A program made the translations under genes and the position numbers. A stretch of 6,368 nucleotides of DNA. Origin: an uncultured Burkholderiales bacterium (GTDB lineage Bacteria > Pseudomonadota > Gammaproteobacteria > Burkholderiales > Burkholderiaceae_C). The stretch is taken from contig CAIQIL010000392.1 in assembly GCA_903871865.1 (NCBI GenBank), positions 1 to 6,368 on the forward strand, given 5' to 3'. Shown here in pieces: positions 1 to 5,992 of this stretch. The notes under the pieces were generated by a model. It ran no database searches. It was not told the origin of the DNA and saw only the letters and a list, made by a program, of their open reading frames with translations. The first letter of the stretch is position 1. The number at the start of each line of letters is the position of its first letter.

Positions 1-576
1 AACATCATCGTCGGCAACACCGTGCTGTACGGTGCCACCGAAGGTGAGGCCTTCTTCCGTGGTGTGGGTGGCGAGCGCTTCGGCGTGCGTCTGTCCGGTG
101 CCACGGCGGTGGTCGAAGGCACGGGCGACCACGGTTGCGAATACATGACCGGTGGCACGGTCGTGGTGCTGGGCAAGACCGGCCGCAACTTCGCGGCAGG
201 CATGTCCGGTGGCCTGGCCTACGTCTACGACGAAGACGGCCAGTTCGCCAAGCGTGTCAACACCGCCCAGGTCGCCCTGGAGAAGGTGCTGCCTGCCGCC
301 GAGCAGCTGGATGCGGGCATCCCGATGCACAAGGGTGTGGCTGATGAAGCGGCACTCAAGAAGCTCATCGAAGACCACCATCGCTGGACCGGTTCGCTGC
401 GTGCCCGCGAGATCCTGGACAACTGGGCGACGGCCATGCCGAAGTTTGTCAAGGTGTTCCCGCATGAGTACCGCCGCGCGCTGACTGAAATGGGCGCCAA
501 GCAAGAAGCAAGCGTCACCATCGCCAAGGCTAAGGGCGATGAGGGCAAGTCGAAGACCGGCAAGGCCAAGGCCTGA
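1..576 (+). CDS. gltB: Glutamate synthase (NADPH) large subunit, C-terminal end (partial)
   Basis: The frame is open from base 1 and ends at TGA 574-576, so only about the last 191 residues of a protein of roughly 1,500 residues are present; the true start lies outside the window. The visible part is the C-terminal GXGXG domain of glutamate synthase, a right-handed beta-helix built from repeated glycine-spaced turns. It is seen in stretches such as [32 protein letters not shown] and [16 protein letters not shown], which closely match the family. The whole subunit binds FMN and a 3Fe-4S cluster, releases ammonia from glutamine and adds it to 2-oxoglutarate, using electrons passed from GltD. 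The extreme C-terminus is a Lys/Ala/Gly-rich tail after the helical region ([17 protein letters not shown]). gltD begins about 20 bp downstream in the same direction, as expected for a gltBD operon. The family call is secure. Confidence 0.97.
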   Translation, partial: NIIVGNTVLYGATEGEAFFRGVGGERFGVRLSGATAVVEGTGDHGCEYMTGGTVVVLGKTGRNFAAGMSGGLAYVYDEDGQFAKRVNTAQVALEKVLPAAEQLDAGIPMHKGVADEAALKKLIEDHHRWTGSLRAREILDNWATAMPKFVKVFPHEYRRALTEMGAKQEASVTIAKAKGDEGKSKTGKAKA

Positions 577-585
577 ACCGACGAC

Positions 586-594
586 GTGGAGTGA
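586..594 (+). promoter_or_regulatory. Ribosome binding site for gltD
   Basis: GGAG at 588-591 precedes two in-frame ATGs, at 595 and 601. Spacing is only 3 nt to the first but 9 nt to the second. Together with the family-typical N-terminus MGKVTGF, this favours initiation at 601. The site lies in the short gltB-gltD gap, so gltD is probably translated from the gltBD mRNA. Confidence 0.55.
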
Positions 595-600
595 ATGGAA

Positions 601-2088
601 ATGGGAAAAGTCACTGGCTTTCTGGAATTCGAGCGGCTGGAAGAGGGCTACGAGCCCGTTGAAAAGCGTGTCAAGAATTACAAGGAATTCGTCATCGGTC
701 TCAAGCCTGAAGAGGCCAAGATCCAGGGCGCGCGTTGCATGGACTGCGGCACACCGTTCTGCAACAACGGCTGCCCGGTCAACAACATCATCCAGGACTT
801 CAACGACCTGGTTTTCCAGGGCGATTGGAAGAGCGCGATCGAGGTCCTGCACTCGACCAACAACTTCCCCGACTTCACCGGCCGCGTCTGCCCGGCGCCC
901 TGTGAAGCGGCTTGCGTGCTCAACATCAACAACGACGCCGTGGGCATCAAGTCGATCGAGCATTCGATCATCGACCGCGCCTGGGCCGAAGGTTGGGTTC
1001 AGCCGCAGCCGGCCAAGGTAAAGACGGGTAAAAAAGTGGCGGTGGTGGGCTCCGGTCCTGCCGGCATGGCCGCGGCCCAGCAGCTGGCCCGCGTCGGCCA
1101 CGACGTGACCGTGTTCGAGAAGAACGACACCATCGGTGGCCTGCTGCGTTTCGGCATCCCCGACTTCAAGTTCGACAAGTCGCACATCGACCGCCGTGTC
1201 AAGCAAATGGAAGCCGAAGGCGTGGTCTTCAAGACCAACACCATCGTCGGCGAGCTGCCCAAGTCGGGTGCCGCGTCCAAGGTCACCAACTGGGCCCAGG
1301 CCACGGTCACGCCCGAGCAGCTGCAGAAGGACTTCGACGCCGTCATCCTGACCGGCGGCTCCGAGCAGTCGCGCGACCTGCCCGTGCCTGGCCGCGACCT
1401 GGCTGGCATCCACTTCGCCATGGAGTTCCTGCCTCAGCAGAACCGCGTCAACGCGGGCGGCAAGGTCAAGGAACAGATCCGTGCCGATGGCAAGCACGTC
1501 ATCGTCATCGGCGGTGGCGACACGGGTTCCGACTGCGTGGGCACCTCCAACCGCCACGGCGCCAAGAGCGTGGTGCAGTTCGAGGTCATGCCGCGTCCGC
1601 CCGAAGAGGAGGACGGCCCCCTGACCTGGCCTTACTGGCCGATCAAGCTGCGCACCTCGTCCAGCCATGAAGAAGGTTGCGAGCGCGAGTTCGCGATCGC
1701 CACCAAGGAATTCATTGGTGGAGAAGGCAAGGACAGCGGCAAGGTCACGGGCGTCAAGACCGTGCGCGTCGAGTTCAAGAACGGCAAGTTCGAAGAAGTC
1801 GCCGGCTCCGAGCAGACCCTCAAGGCCGACCTGGTGCTGCTGGCCATGGGCTTCACCAACCCGGTGGACACCCTGCTCAACGGCTTCGGCGTCGAGAAGG
1901 ACGCTCGCGGCAACGCCAAGGCTGGCACCGATGCCGACACGGGTTACAAGACCAATGTCGCCAAGGTGTTCGCCGCCGGTGACGTGCGCCGTGGCCAGTC
2001 GCTGGTGGTGTGGGCCATCCGCGAAGGCCGCCAGGCCGCCCGCGAGGTGGATGCCTTCCTGATGGGTGCCAGCACGCTGCCGCGCTGA
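601..2088 (+). CDS. gltD: Glutamate synthase (NADPH) small subunit
   Basis: This 495-residue protein is the electron-input subunit of glutamate synthase. It takes hydride from NADPH via FAD and passes electrons through iron-sulfur clusters to GltB. Near the N-terminus are the cysteine clusters that bind two 4Fe-4S centres: C46, C49, C54 and C58 ([13 protein letters not shown]), then C97, C101 and C105 (CPAPCEAAC). The FAD-binding Rossmann motif is GSGPAG at 150-155, followed by an acidic strand end (VFEKN) and [12 protein letters not shown]. The NADPH-binding motif is GGGDTGSD at 304-311. The second FAD motif, AAGD at 458-461, leads into [15 protein letters not shown]. Length is normal for the family. 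I chose ATG 601 because MGKVTGF is the usual N-terminus and GGAG lies 9 nt upstream; ATG 595 would add two residues (ME). The gene is intact, with all cofactor residues present, and is followed by an intrinsic terminator about 80 bp after the stop. Confidence 0.97.
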   Translation: MGKVTGFLEFERLEEGYEPVEKRVKNYKEFVIGLKPEEAKIQGARCMDCGTPFCNNGCPVNNIIQDFNDLVFQGDWKSAIEVLHSTNNFPDFTGRVCPAPCEAACVLNINNDAVGIKSIEHSIIDRAWAEGWVQPQPAKVKTGKKVAVVGSGPAGMAAAQQLARVGHDVTVFEKNDTIGGLLRFGIPDFKFDKSHIDRRVKQMEAEGVVFKTNTIVGELPKSGAASKVTNWAQATVTPEQLQKDFDAVILTGGSEQSRDLPVPGRDLAGIHFAMEFLPQQNRVNAGGKVKEQIRADGKHVIVIGGGDTGSDCVGTSNRHGAKSVVQFEVMPRPPEEEDGPLTWPYWPIKLRTSSSHEEGCEREFAIATKEFIGGEGKDSGKVTGVKTVRVEFKNGKFEEVAGSEQTLKADLVLLAMGFTNPVDTLLNGFGVEKDARGNAKAGTDADTGYKTNVAKVFAAGDVRRGQSLVVWAIREGRQAAREVDAFLMGASTLPR

Positions 2089-2118
2089 GTCAATCCCTGA
2101 ACCCTTCGTCTGTTGCGT

Positions 2119-2132
2119 CCACCCCGCGGTGG
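2119..2132 (+). repeat. Small GC-rich inverted repeat in the gltD-mlaF gap
   Basis: CCACC (2119-2123) and GGTGG (2128-2132) are perfect inverted arms around a 4-base loop (CCGC). No T-run follows, so by itself it is not an intrinsic terminator. It lies about 35 bases upstream of the strong terminator hairpin. It could be a small stem in the 3' untranslated region of the gltBD mRNA, a protein-binding palindrome, or chance in GC-rich DNA. No function is assigned. Confidence 0.3.
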
Positions 2133-2157
2133 GGCGGCAGGCGATCGGTGAATCCCC

Positions 2158-2163
2158 TATGAT
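2158..2163 (+). promoter_or_regulatory. Possible -10 element ahead of mlaF
   Basis: TATGAT differs from the sigma-70 consensus TATAAT at one base and is AT-rich against a GC-rich background. No convincing -35 box exists at 16-19 bp upstream (the hexamer at 17 bp spacing is CGGCAG), and there is no extended TG element. If used, the RNA would start near 2170, inside the left arm of the terminator hairpin, so that arm would be missing or shortened in the mla transcript. This is a weak prediction. Confidence 0.2.
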
Positions 2164-2167
2164 CAAG

Positions 2168-2195
2168 GAGCCGGTGCTGTCACCGGCTCTTTTTT
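2168..2195 (+). terminator. Intrinsic terminator of the gltBD operon
   Basis: A perfect 9-bp stem, GAGCCGGTG (2168-2176) with CACCGGCTC (2181-2189), closes a 4-base loop CTGT and is followed at once by six T residues (2190-2195). The stem can extend outward through A/T and G/U pairs between 2165-2167 and 2190-2192. This is a textbook Rho-independent terminator pointing in the gltBD direction. Its T-run ends one base before the ATG at 2197 of mlaF, so mla transcription must either start at or near this hairpin or depend on read-through. Confidence 0.9.
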
Positions 2196-2196
2196 C

Positions 2197-3045
2197 ATGG
2201 CCATGTCACCCTCTGTTCCCGTGCCGCCCGATGCCCCTGGCGATGCCAGCCGCCCCTTCATCGAACTCCGTTCGGTGACCTGCGGCTATGGCCAGCGCGT
2301 CATCCTGGAAGACATCAGCCTGACCGTGCCGCGCGGCAAGGTCGTGGCCCTGATGGGCACCTCGGGTGGGGGTAAGACCACGGTGCTGCGCCTCATCGGT
2401 CGGCAGATCCTGCCCATGACGGGGCAGGTGCTGATCGACGGCCAGGACATGGCCGCGCTCGGTGCCGAGGGCCTGATGGCCATGCGCCGGCGCATGGGCA
2501 TGCTGTTCCAGCAAGGCGCGCTGTTCACCGACCTCACCGTGTTCGAGAACGTGGCCTTCCCGCTGCGCGAGCACACCCGCCTGCCCGAAGCCATCCTGCG
2601 CGACCTCGTGCTCATGAAGCTCAACGCCGTGGGTTTGCGCGGTGCGCGCGACCTCATGCCCAGCCAGGTGTCCGGCGGCATGGCGCGGCGCGTGGCGCTG
2701 GCCCGTGCCATGGCGCTGGACCCTGAGTTGATGCTCTACGACGAGCCTTTCGCCGGCCTGGACCCCATCTCCATGGGCGTGGCGGCGCGGCTCATCCGCG
2801 AACTCAACGACACCATGGGCCTGACCACGGTCATTGTGTCGCACGATGTGCACGAGACCTTCGTCATCGCCGACCACGTCGTGCTGCTGGCCAATGGCCG
2901 CATCGTGGCCCAAGGCACACCCGACGAGATGCGCGCCAGCGACGACCCCTTGGTCAAGCAGTTCGTGCACGCCGAGCCCGACGGCCCGGTGCGTTTCCAC
3001 CATCCGGCCGTCGATGCCGGACACGATTTCGGAGTGCGCGGATGA
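2197..3045 (+). CDS. mlaF: Phospholipid ABC transporter ATP-binding protein MlaF
   Basis: This 282-residue ABC ATPase powers the inner-membrane MlaFEDB complex that moves phospholipids between the inner membrane and the periplasmic carrier MlaC. Its motifs run in normal order: aromatic A-loop Tyr31 (CGYG), Walker A GTSGGGKT at 54-61 with K60, Q-loop Q105 (MLFQQGALFTDLTVFENV), signature SGGMARR from S159, Walker B ending LMLYDEP with D182 and catalytic E183, D-loop AGLDP, and H-loop H216 (VSHDVHE). The FQxGALFTDLTVFENVAFPLREHT and SGGMARR segments are characteristic of MlaF. The tail after about residue 250 (DGPVRFHHPAVDAGHDF) resembles the family's C-terminal extension, which in E. coli reaches the partner subunit. 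The start is uncertain: ATG 2197 and ATG 2203 both lack a Shine-Dalgarno sequence, and GTG 2221 is a weaker choice. Residues 1-20 are poorly conserved. The stop overlaps the mlaE start by 4 bases. Confidence 0.95.
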   Translation: MAMSPSVPVPPDAPGDASRPFIELRSVTCGYGQRVILEDISLTVPRGKVVALMGTSGGGKTTVLRLIGRQILPMTGQVLIDGQDMAALGAEGLMAMRRRMGMLFQQGALFTDLTVFENVAFPLREHTRLPEAILRDLVLMKLNAVGLRGARDLMPSQVSGGMARRVALARAMALDPELMLYDEPFAGLDPISMGVAARLIRELNDTMGLTTVIVSHDVHETFVIADHVVLLANGRIVAQGTPDEMRASDDPLVKQFVHAEPDGPVRFHHPAVDAGHDFGVRG

Positions 3046-3827
3046 TGCAGTGGCTCAACCCCGCCAACGTCGGTTTTGCCGTGCGCAGCAAGCTGGCCGA
3101 CCTGGGCTACGCCGCGCGCCTGTTCCTGCGGCTGCTGGGCTTGCTGGGCACGACCCTGCGCCGCCCGCACCTGCTGACCGAGCAGATCTTCTTCCTGGGC
3201 AACTACTCGCTGGCCATCATCATGGTGTCCGGCCTGTTCGTGGGCTTCGTGCTGGGCCTGCAGGGCTACTACATCCTGCAGCGCTACGGCTCCAGCGAGG
3301 CCCTGGGACTGATGGTCGCGCTGTCCCTGGTGCGCGAGCTCGGGCCGGTGGTGGCCGCGCTGCTGTTCGCGGGGCGCGCCGGCACGGCCCTGACCGCCGG
3401 CATCGGCCTGATGAAGGCGGGCGAGCAACTCGCCGCCATGGAAATGATGGGCGTGGACCCGATCGCCCGTGTGCTGGCGCCGCGCTTCTGGGGCGGCGTC
3501 ATCGCCATGCCTTTGCTGGCCGCGGTGTTTTCTGCGGTGGGCATCATGGGCGGCTGGTTGGTCGGCGTCGTCATGATCGGGGTGGACCCGGGCGCCTTCT
3601 GGTCGCAGATGCAGGGCGGGGTGGAGGTCTTTGCCGACGTGGGCAACGGCATCCTCAAAAGCCTGGTGTTTGGCCTGACGGTCACCTTCGTGGCCCTGCT
3701 GCAAGGCCATGAGTGCCAGCCCACGCCCGAAGGCGTCTCGCTGGCCACCACCCGCACCGTCGTGATGGCCTCGTTGGCCGTGCTCGGCCTGGATTTCGTG
3801 CTGACGGCCATGATGTTCTCGATCTGA
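3042..3827 (+). CDS. mlaE: Phospholipid ABC transporter permease MlaE
   Basis: This 261-residue multi-spanning inner-membrane protein is the transmembrane subunit of MlaFEDB, normally a dimer holding lipid in a central cavity beneath the MlaD ring. An amphipathic N-terminal region (about 1-45) precedes hydrophobic segments near 50-77, 87-110, 148-180, 203-222 and 240-260. Family hallmarks include SGLFVGFVLGLQGY (63-76), LVRELGPVVAALLFAGRAG (R98, E99), MEMMGVDP, RFWGG, and ATTRTVV with SLAVLGLDFVLTAMMF at the C-terminus. Length matches the E. coli protein. It starts in an ATGA overlap with the mlaF stop, with GGAG at 3031-3034 seven nt upstream; an adjacent in-frame ATG at 3045 is an alternative. 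One oddity is residue 120: Gly in TAGIGLM, where the family usually has Glu (TAEIGLM). Confidence 0.96.
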   Translation: MMQWLNPANVGFAVRSKLADLGYAARLFLRLLGLLGTTLRRPHLLTEQIFFLGNYSLAIIMVSGLFVGFVLGLQGYYILQRYGSSEALGLMVALSLVRELGPVVAALLFAGRAGTALTAGIGLMKAGEQLAAMEMMGVDPIARVLAPRFWGGVIAMPLLAAVFSAVGIMGGWLVGVVMIGVDPGAFWSQMQGGVEVFADVGNGILKSLVFGLTVTFVALLQGHECQPTPEGVSLATTRTVVMASLAVLGLDFVLTAMMFSI

Positions 3828-3854
3828 GAACCTGGCCAACTGGAAAGAACAACG

Positions 3855-4337
3855 ATGCAAAAATGGAAACATGACGTCTGGGTGGGCCTGTTCGTGCTCT
3901 TGGGCGCCGCCGCCATCCTGTTCCTGGCGCTGAAGGCCGGCAACCTGCTGACCCTCAATTTCGACCAGGGCTACACCGTGGTGGCCCGCTTCGACAACCT
4001 CGGCGGGCTCAAGCCCAAGGCCGCGGTGCGCAGCGCCGGCGTGGTCGTGGGCCGTGTGGGCAACATCACCTTCGACACCAAGGGCTACCAAGCCCAGGTC
4101 GAACTCAAGCTCAACAAGGACGTGGTCTTCCCGAAAGACACCTCGGCCAAGATCCTCACCTCGGGCCTGCTGGGCGAGCAATACATCGGCCTGGAGCCGG
4201 GCTATGGCGAGACCAACCTGGCCCAGGGCGACACCATCAAGTCCACGCAATCGGCCATCGTGCTCGAAAACCTGATCTCGCAGTTCCTCTTCAACAAGGC
4301 GGCAGACGACACTGGCGCCAAGGGGGCCAGCAAATGA
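3855..4337 (+). CDS. mlaD: MCE-family lipid transport protein MlaD
   Basis: MlaD is anchored in the inner membrane and faces the periplasm. In E. coli it forms a hexameric ring with a hydrophobic central pore over MlaE and hands lipids to or from MlaC. The 160-residue product has a short cytoplasmic N-terminus (MQKWKHD), one transmembrane helix at about 8-28, and an MCE domain at about 39-117. Diagnostic segments are ARFDNLGGLKPKAAVRSAGVVVGRVGNI, split here by position as 44-58 and 59-71, and the pore-loop region SGLLGEQYIGLEPGY at 103-117. A helical segment, SAIVLENLISQFLF (133-146), follows, as in E. coli. The tail after it is only about 14 residues, shorter than the E. coli protein (about 183 residues overall). 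GGAAAG at 3842-3847 is a suitable ribosome binding site 7 nt before the ATG. The gene lies 27 bp after mlaE and overlaps mlaA by 4 bases. Confidence 0.96.
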   Translation: MQKWKHDVWVGLFVLLGAAAILFLALKAGNLLTLNFDQGYTVVARFDNLGGLKPKAAVRSAGVVVGRVGNITFDTKGYQAQVELKLNKDVVFPKDTSAKILTSGLLGEQYIGLEPGYGETNLAQGDTIKSTQSAIVLENLISQFLFNKAADDTGAKGASK

Positions 4338-5167
4338 TGCCAGTCGCTTCACCGTCGCGCCTGCGCCGCGTGGCCACGCTGGGGGCCGCGGTGCTTTTCG
4401 CGGTCACCCTGCAGGGCTGTGCGACCCGCCAGAACCCGGACCCGATCGAGTCCTGGAACCGCCAGGTCTTCGCCTTCAACGAGTCGCTGGACGCCAACGT
4501 GCTGCGTCCGGTGGCCACGGGCTACAACCAGGTCACGCCCGAGCCAGTGCGCAACAGCGTGCGCAATGTGTTCAACAACATCCGCGACGTCTGGTCCACC
4601 GTCAACCTGTTCCTGCAAGGTCGCTTCCGCGATGGCACGGTCTCGGTGATGCGCGTGACCATCAACACGACGCTGGGCCTGGGCGGCCTGGTGGACTGGG
4701 CCACGCCCATGCGCCTGGACCGCCCGAACGAGGATTTCGGGCAGACCCTGGGTGTCTGGGGCGTCAAGCCCGGCGCCTACATCGTCTGGCCGGTGCTCGG
4801 CCCTTCGACGCTGCGTGACTCGGTCAGCATCCCTGGAGATCTTTACTTTTCGGCTTCGACCTTCGGCGAAACCGAGGCGGTCACTTTCGGCTTGGTCGGT
4901 CTGCAACTCGTCAGCGTGCGCGCCGGCTTGCTCGGCGCCACGGGCTTGCTCGACGACGTCGCCCTGGACAAATACGCTTTCACCCGCGACGCCTACCTGC
5001 AGCGCCGCCAGAACCTGATCTACGAGGGCAACCCGCCGGAAGACGACGAGCCTGCGGACGACCCCGAGGGCGCCGCGCCCGCGCCCGAAGCGGCATCGGC
5101 CAGCGCCGACGGTTCAGCGTCGGCGCCAGCGCCTGGCCCAGCGCCCTCTGCGCCTGCGAAGCCCTGA
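4334..5167 (+). CDS. mlaA: Outer-membrane lipoprotein MlaA (VacJ family)
   Basis: MlaA sits in the outer membrane and removes or exchanges phospholipids that reach the outer leaflet, handing them to MlaC. The 277-residue precursor has a basic N-region (RLRR), a hydrophobic core and a lipobox LQGC with the lipidated cysteine at C29. The +2 residue is Ala rather than Asp, consistent with sorting to the outer membrane. The mature part carries the VacJ/MlaA pattern: DPIESWNRQVFAFNESLD (36-53), RPVATGY, PVRNSVRNVFNNIRDVW (71-87), NTTLGLGGLVDWA (111-123), NEDFGQTLGVWGVKPGAY (132-149) and LGPSTLRD (155-162). From about residue 234 an acidic stretch (EDDEPADDPEG) runs into an Ala/Pro/Ser-rich tail that looks disordered. 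The start lies in an ATGA overlap with mlaD, with GGGGG at 4322-4326 seven nt upstream. Its place inside the mla operon follows the Burkholderiales arrangement, unlike E. coli. Confidence 0.96.
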   Translation: MMPVASPSRLRRVATLGAAVLFAVTLQGCATRQNPDPIESWNRQVFAFNESLDANVLRPVATGYNQVTPEPVRNSVRNVFNNIRDVWSTVNLFLQGRFRDGTVSVMRVTINTTLGLGGLVDWATPMRLDRPNEDFGQTLGVWGVKPGAYIVWPVLGPSTLRDSVSIPGDLYFSASTFGETEAVTFGLVGLQLVSVRAGLLGATGLLDDVALDKYAFTRDAYLQRRQNLIYEGNPPEDDEPADDPEGAAPAPEAASASADGSASAPAPGPAPSAPAKP

Positions 5168-5305
5168 GCAGCACCTGGGCCGTGTGCGGCACCGCAGCAA
5201 ACTTGCGGCGGCCGAGGCATACTGTGTGCCAGATCACTGCCCAGGCAAGGGTTTGTCGTCCAGACGGCCCGCTCGCGCGTTGAGCGACAGAAGGCCGTGA
5301 CACTC
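5168..5305 (+). other. Untranslated gap between mlaA and mlaC
   Basis: This is the only long break inside the otherwise compact mla operon: 150 bp from the mlaA stop to the preferred mlaC ATG at 5318, including the ribosome binding site just after this stretch. I see no open frame with a credible ribosome binding site, no T-run terminator and no sigma-70 promoter with both boxes at proper spacing. TTGCGG (5203-5208) and CATACT (5218-5223) are only 9 bp apart. A weak stem is possible between CCGCA (5192-5196) and TGCGG (5204-5208) with a 7-base loop. Confidence 0.5.
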
Positions 5306-5311
5306 AAGGAG
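5306..5311 (+). promoter_or_regulatory. Ribosome binding site that fixes the mlaC start
   Basis: AAGGAG is a near-perfect match to the anti-Shine-Dalgarno sequence and lies 6 nt before ATG 5318. It falls downstream of the in-frame GTG at 5297 and so argues against that longer start. It is the strongest ribosome binding site in the window, suggesting efficient independent initiation on mlaC. Confidence 0.85.
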
Positions 5312-5317
5312 CCCTCC

Positions 5318-5992
5318 ATGCACAATTTCCGCCACGTTTTGCAGCAATCGGTGCTGGCCAGCGCCCTCACCCTGGGTGTGGCCGTGCCACTGACTGCTTT
5401 GTCTGCCCAGACCGCCACCGCCGCCGATGCCACCACGGCCCTGGCGCCCGATGCGTTCATCAAGTCCATCACCGACGAGGTGTTTGCCACCGTCAAGTCC
5501 GACAAGGCCATCCAGCAGGGTGACCTGCGCAAGGTCCAGGCCATGGTGGACACCAAGATCATGCCCAACGTCAACCTGCAGCGCATGACGGCCACGGCCG
5601 TGGGCCGCAGCTGGCGCCAGGCCACGCCCGAGCAGCAAAAGCGCCTGCAGGAAGAGTTCAAGACCCTGCTGGTCTACACCTACGCCGGTGCGGCCGCACA
5701 GATCAAGGACCAGACCATCGAGTACAAGCCCATGCGTGGCCGCCCGGAGGACACCGAGGTGGTCGTGCGCACGCTGGTGCGCAACAAGGGCGACACCATC
5801 CAGCTGGACTACCGCCTGGAAAAGGTCGATGGCGGCTGGAAGATCTACGACGTCAACGTGCTGGGCGCCTGGCTGGTGCAGACCTACCAGAGCAGCTTCG
5901 CGCAGGAAGTCACCGCCTCGGGCGTGGATGGCCTGATCGGCAAGCTGGTCGAGCGCAACAAGCAGCTCGCCGCCAAGAAGGTGGCCGGCTGA
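5318..5992 (+). CDS. mlaC: Periplasmic phospholipid-binding protein MlaC
   Basis: MlaC is the soluble shuttle that carries phospholipid between MlaA at the outer membrane and MlaFEDB at the inner membrane. The 224-residue precursor begins with a Sec-type signal peptide: a basic start (MHNFRHVLQQ), a hydrophobic core at about 12-28, and possible cleavage sites after A30, A35 or A36. The mature protein shows the Tol-Tol-Ttg2/MlaC pattern: VDTKIMPNVNLQRMTATAVG, TPEQQKRLQEEFKTLLVYTYAGA, the variable strand region with VVVRTLVRN, the LDYRLEKVDGGWKIYDVNVLGAW core, and a C-terminal helix, TASGVDGLIGKLVERN. Length is close to the E. coli protein (about 211). I chose ATG 5318 over GTG 5297 because AAGGAG lies 6 nt upstream and the resulting N-terminus is a proper signal peptide. 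The stop overlaps the mlaB ATG by one base (TGATG), which suggests translational coupling. Confidence 0.95.
   Translation: MHNFRHVLQQSVLASALTLGVAVPLTALSAQTATAADATTALAPDAFIKSITDEVFATVKSDKAIQQGDLRKVQAMVDTKIMPNVNLQRMTATAVGRSWRQATPEQQKRLQEEFKTLLVYTYAGAAAQIKDQTIEYKPMRGRPEDTEVVVRTLVRNKGDTIQLDYRLEKVDGGWKIYDVNVLGAWLVQTYQSSFAQEVTASGVDGLIGKLVERNKQLAAKKVAG

Noticed and set aside
2066..2278. 70-codon plus-strand open frame across the gltD end and the terminator
   Set aside because: It reads through the gltD stop region, the terminator and the mlaF start in another frame, with no ribosome binding site or recognisable motif.
2206..3024. Antisense open frame of 272 codons opposite mlaF
   Set aside because: It shows the same His/Gln/Gly-rich shadow composition and has no ribosome binding site or family match; mlaF on the other strand has every ABC motif.
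2736..4352. Very long antisense open frame (538 codons) across mlaF-mlaE-mlaD
   Set aside because: Its predicted protein is dominated by His, Gln, Gly and Ala, with no recognisable domain. It is antisense to three well-supported genes. Long antisense frames are expected in GC-rich coding DNA, where stop codons are rare.
5203..5223. Promoter-like TTGCGG and CATACT between mlaA and mlaC
   Set aside because: The two hexamers are only 9 bp apart, far from the usual 16-18, and CATACT is a poor -10 element.
5297..5317. Upstream GTG as the mlaC start
   Set aside because: It would place the excellent AAGGAG inside the coding region and add seven residues (with MTLKEPS) ahead of a normal signal peptide. 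ATG 5318 has correct spacing.
5020..5661. Antisense open frame of 213 codons across the mlaA tail, the gap and mlaC
   Set aside because: The protein is low complexity (Ser, Ala, Gly) at its end because it mirrors the repetitive mlaA tail, and it runs opposite the confidently assigned mlaC.
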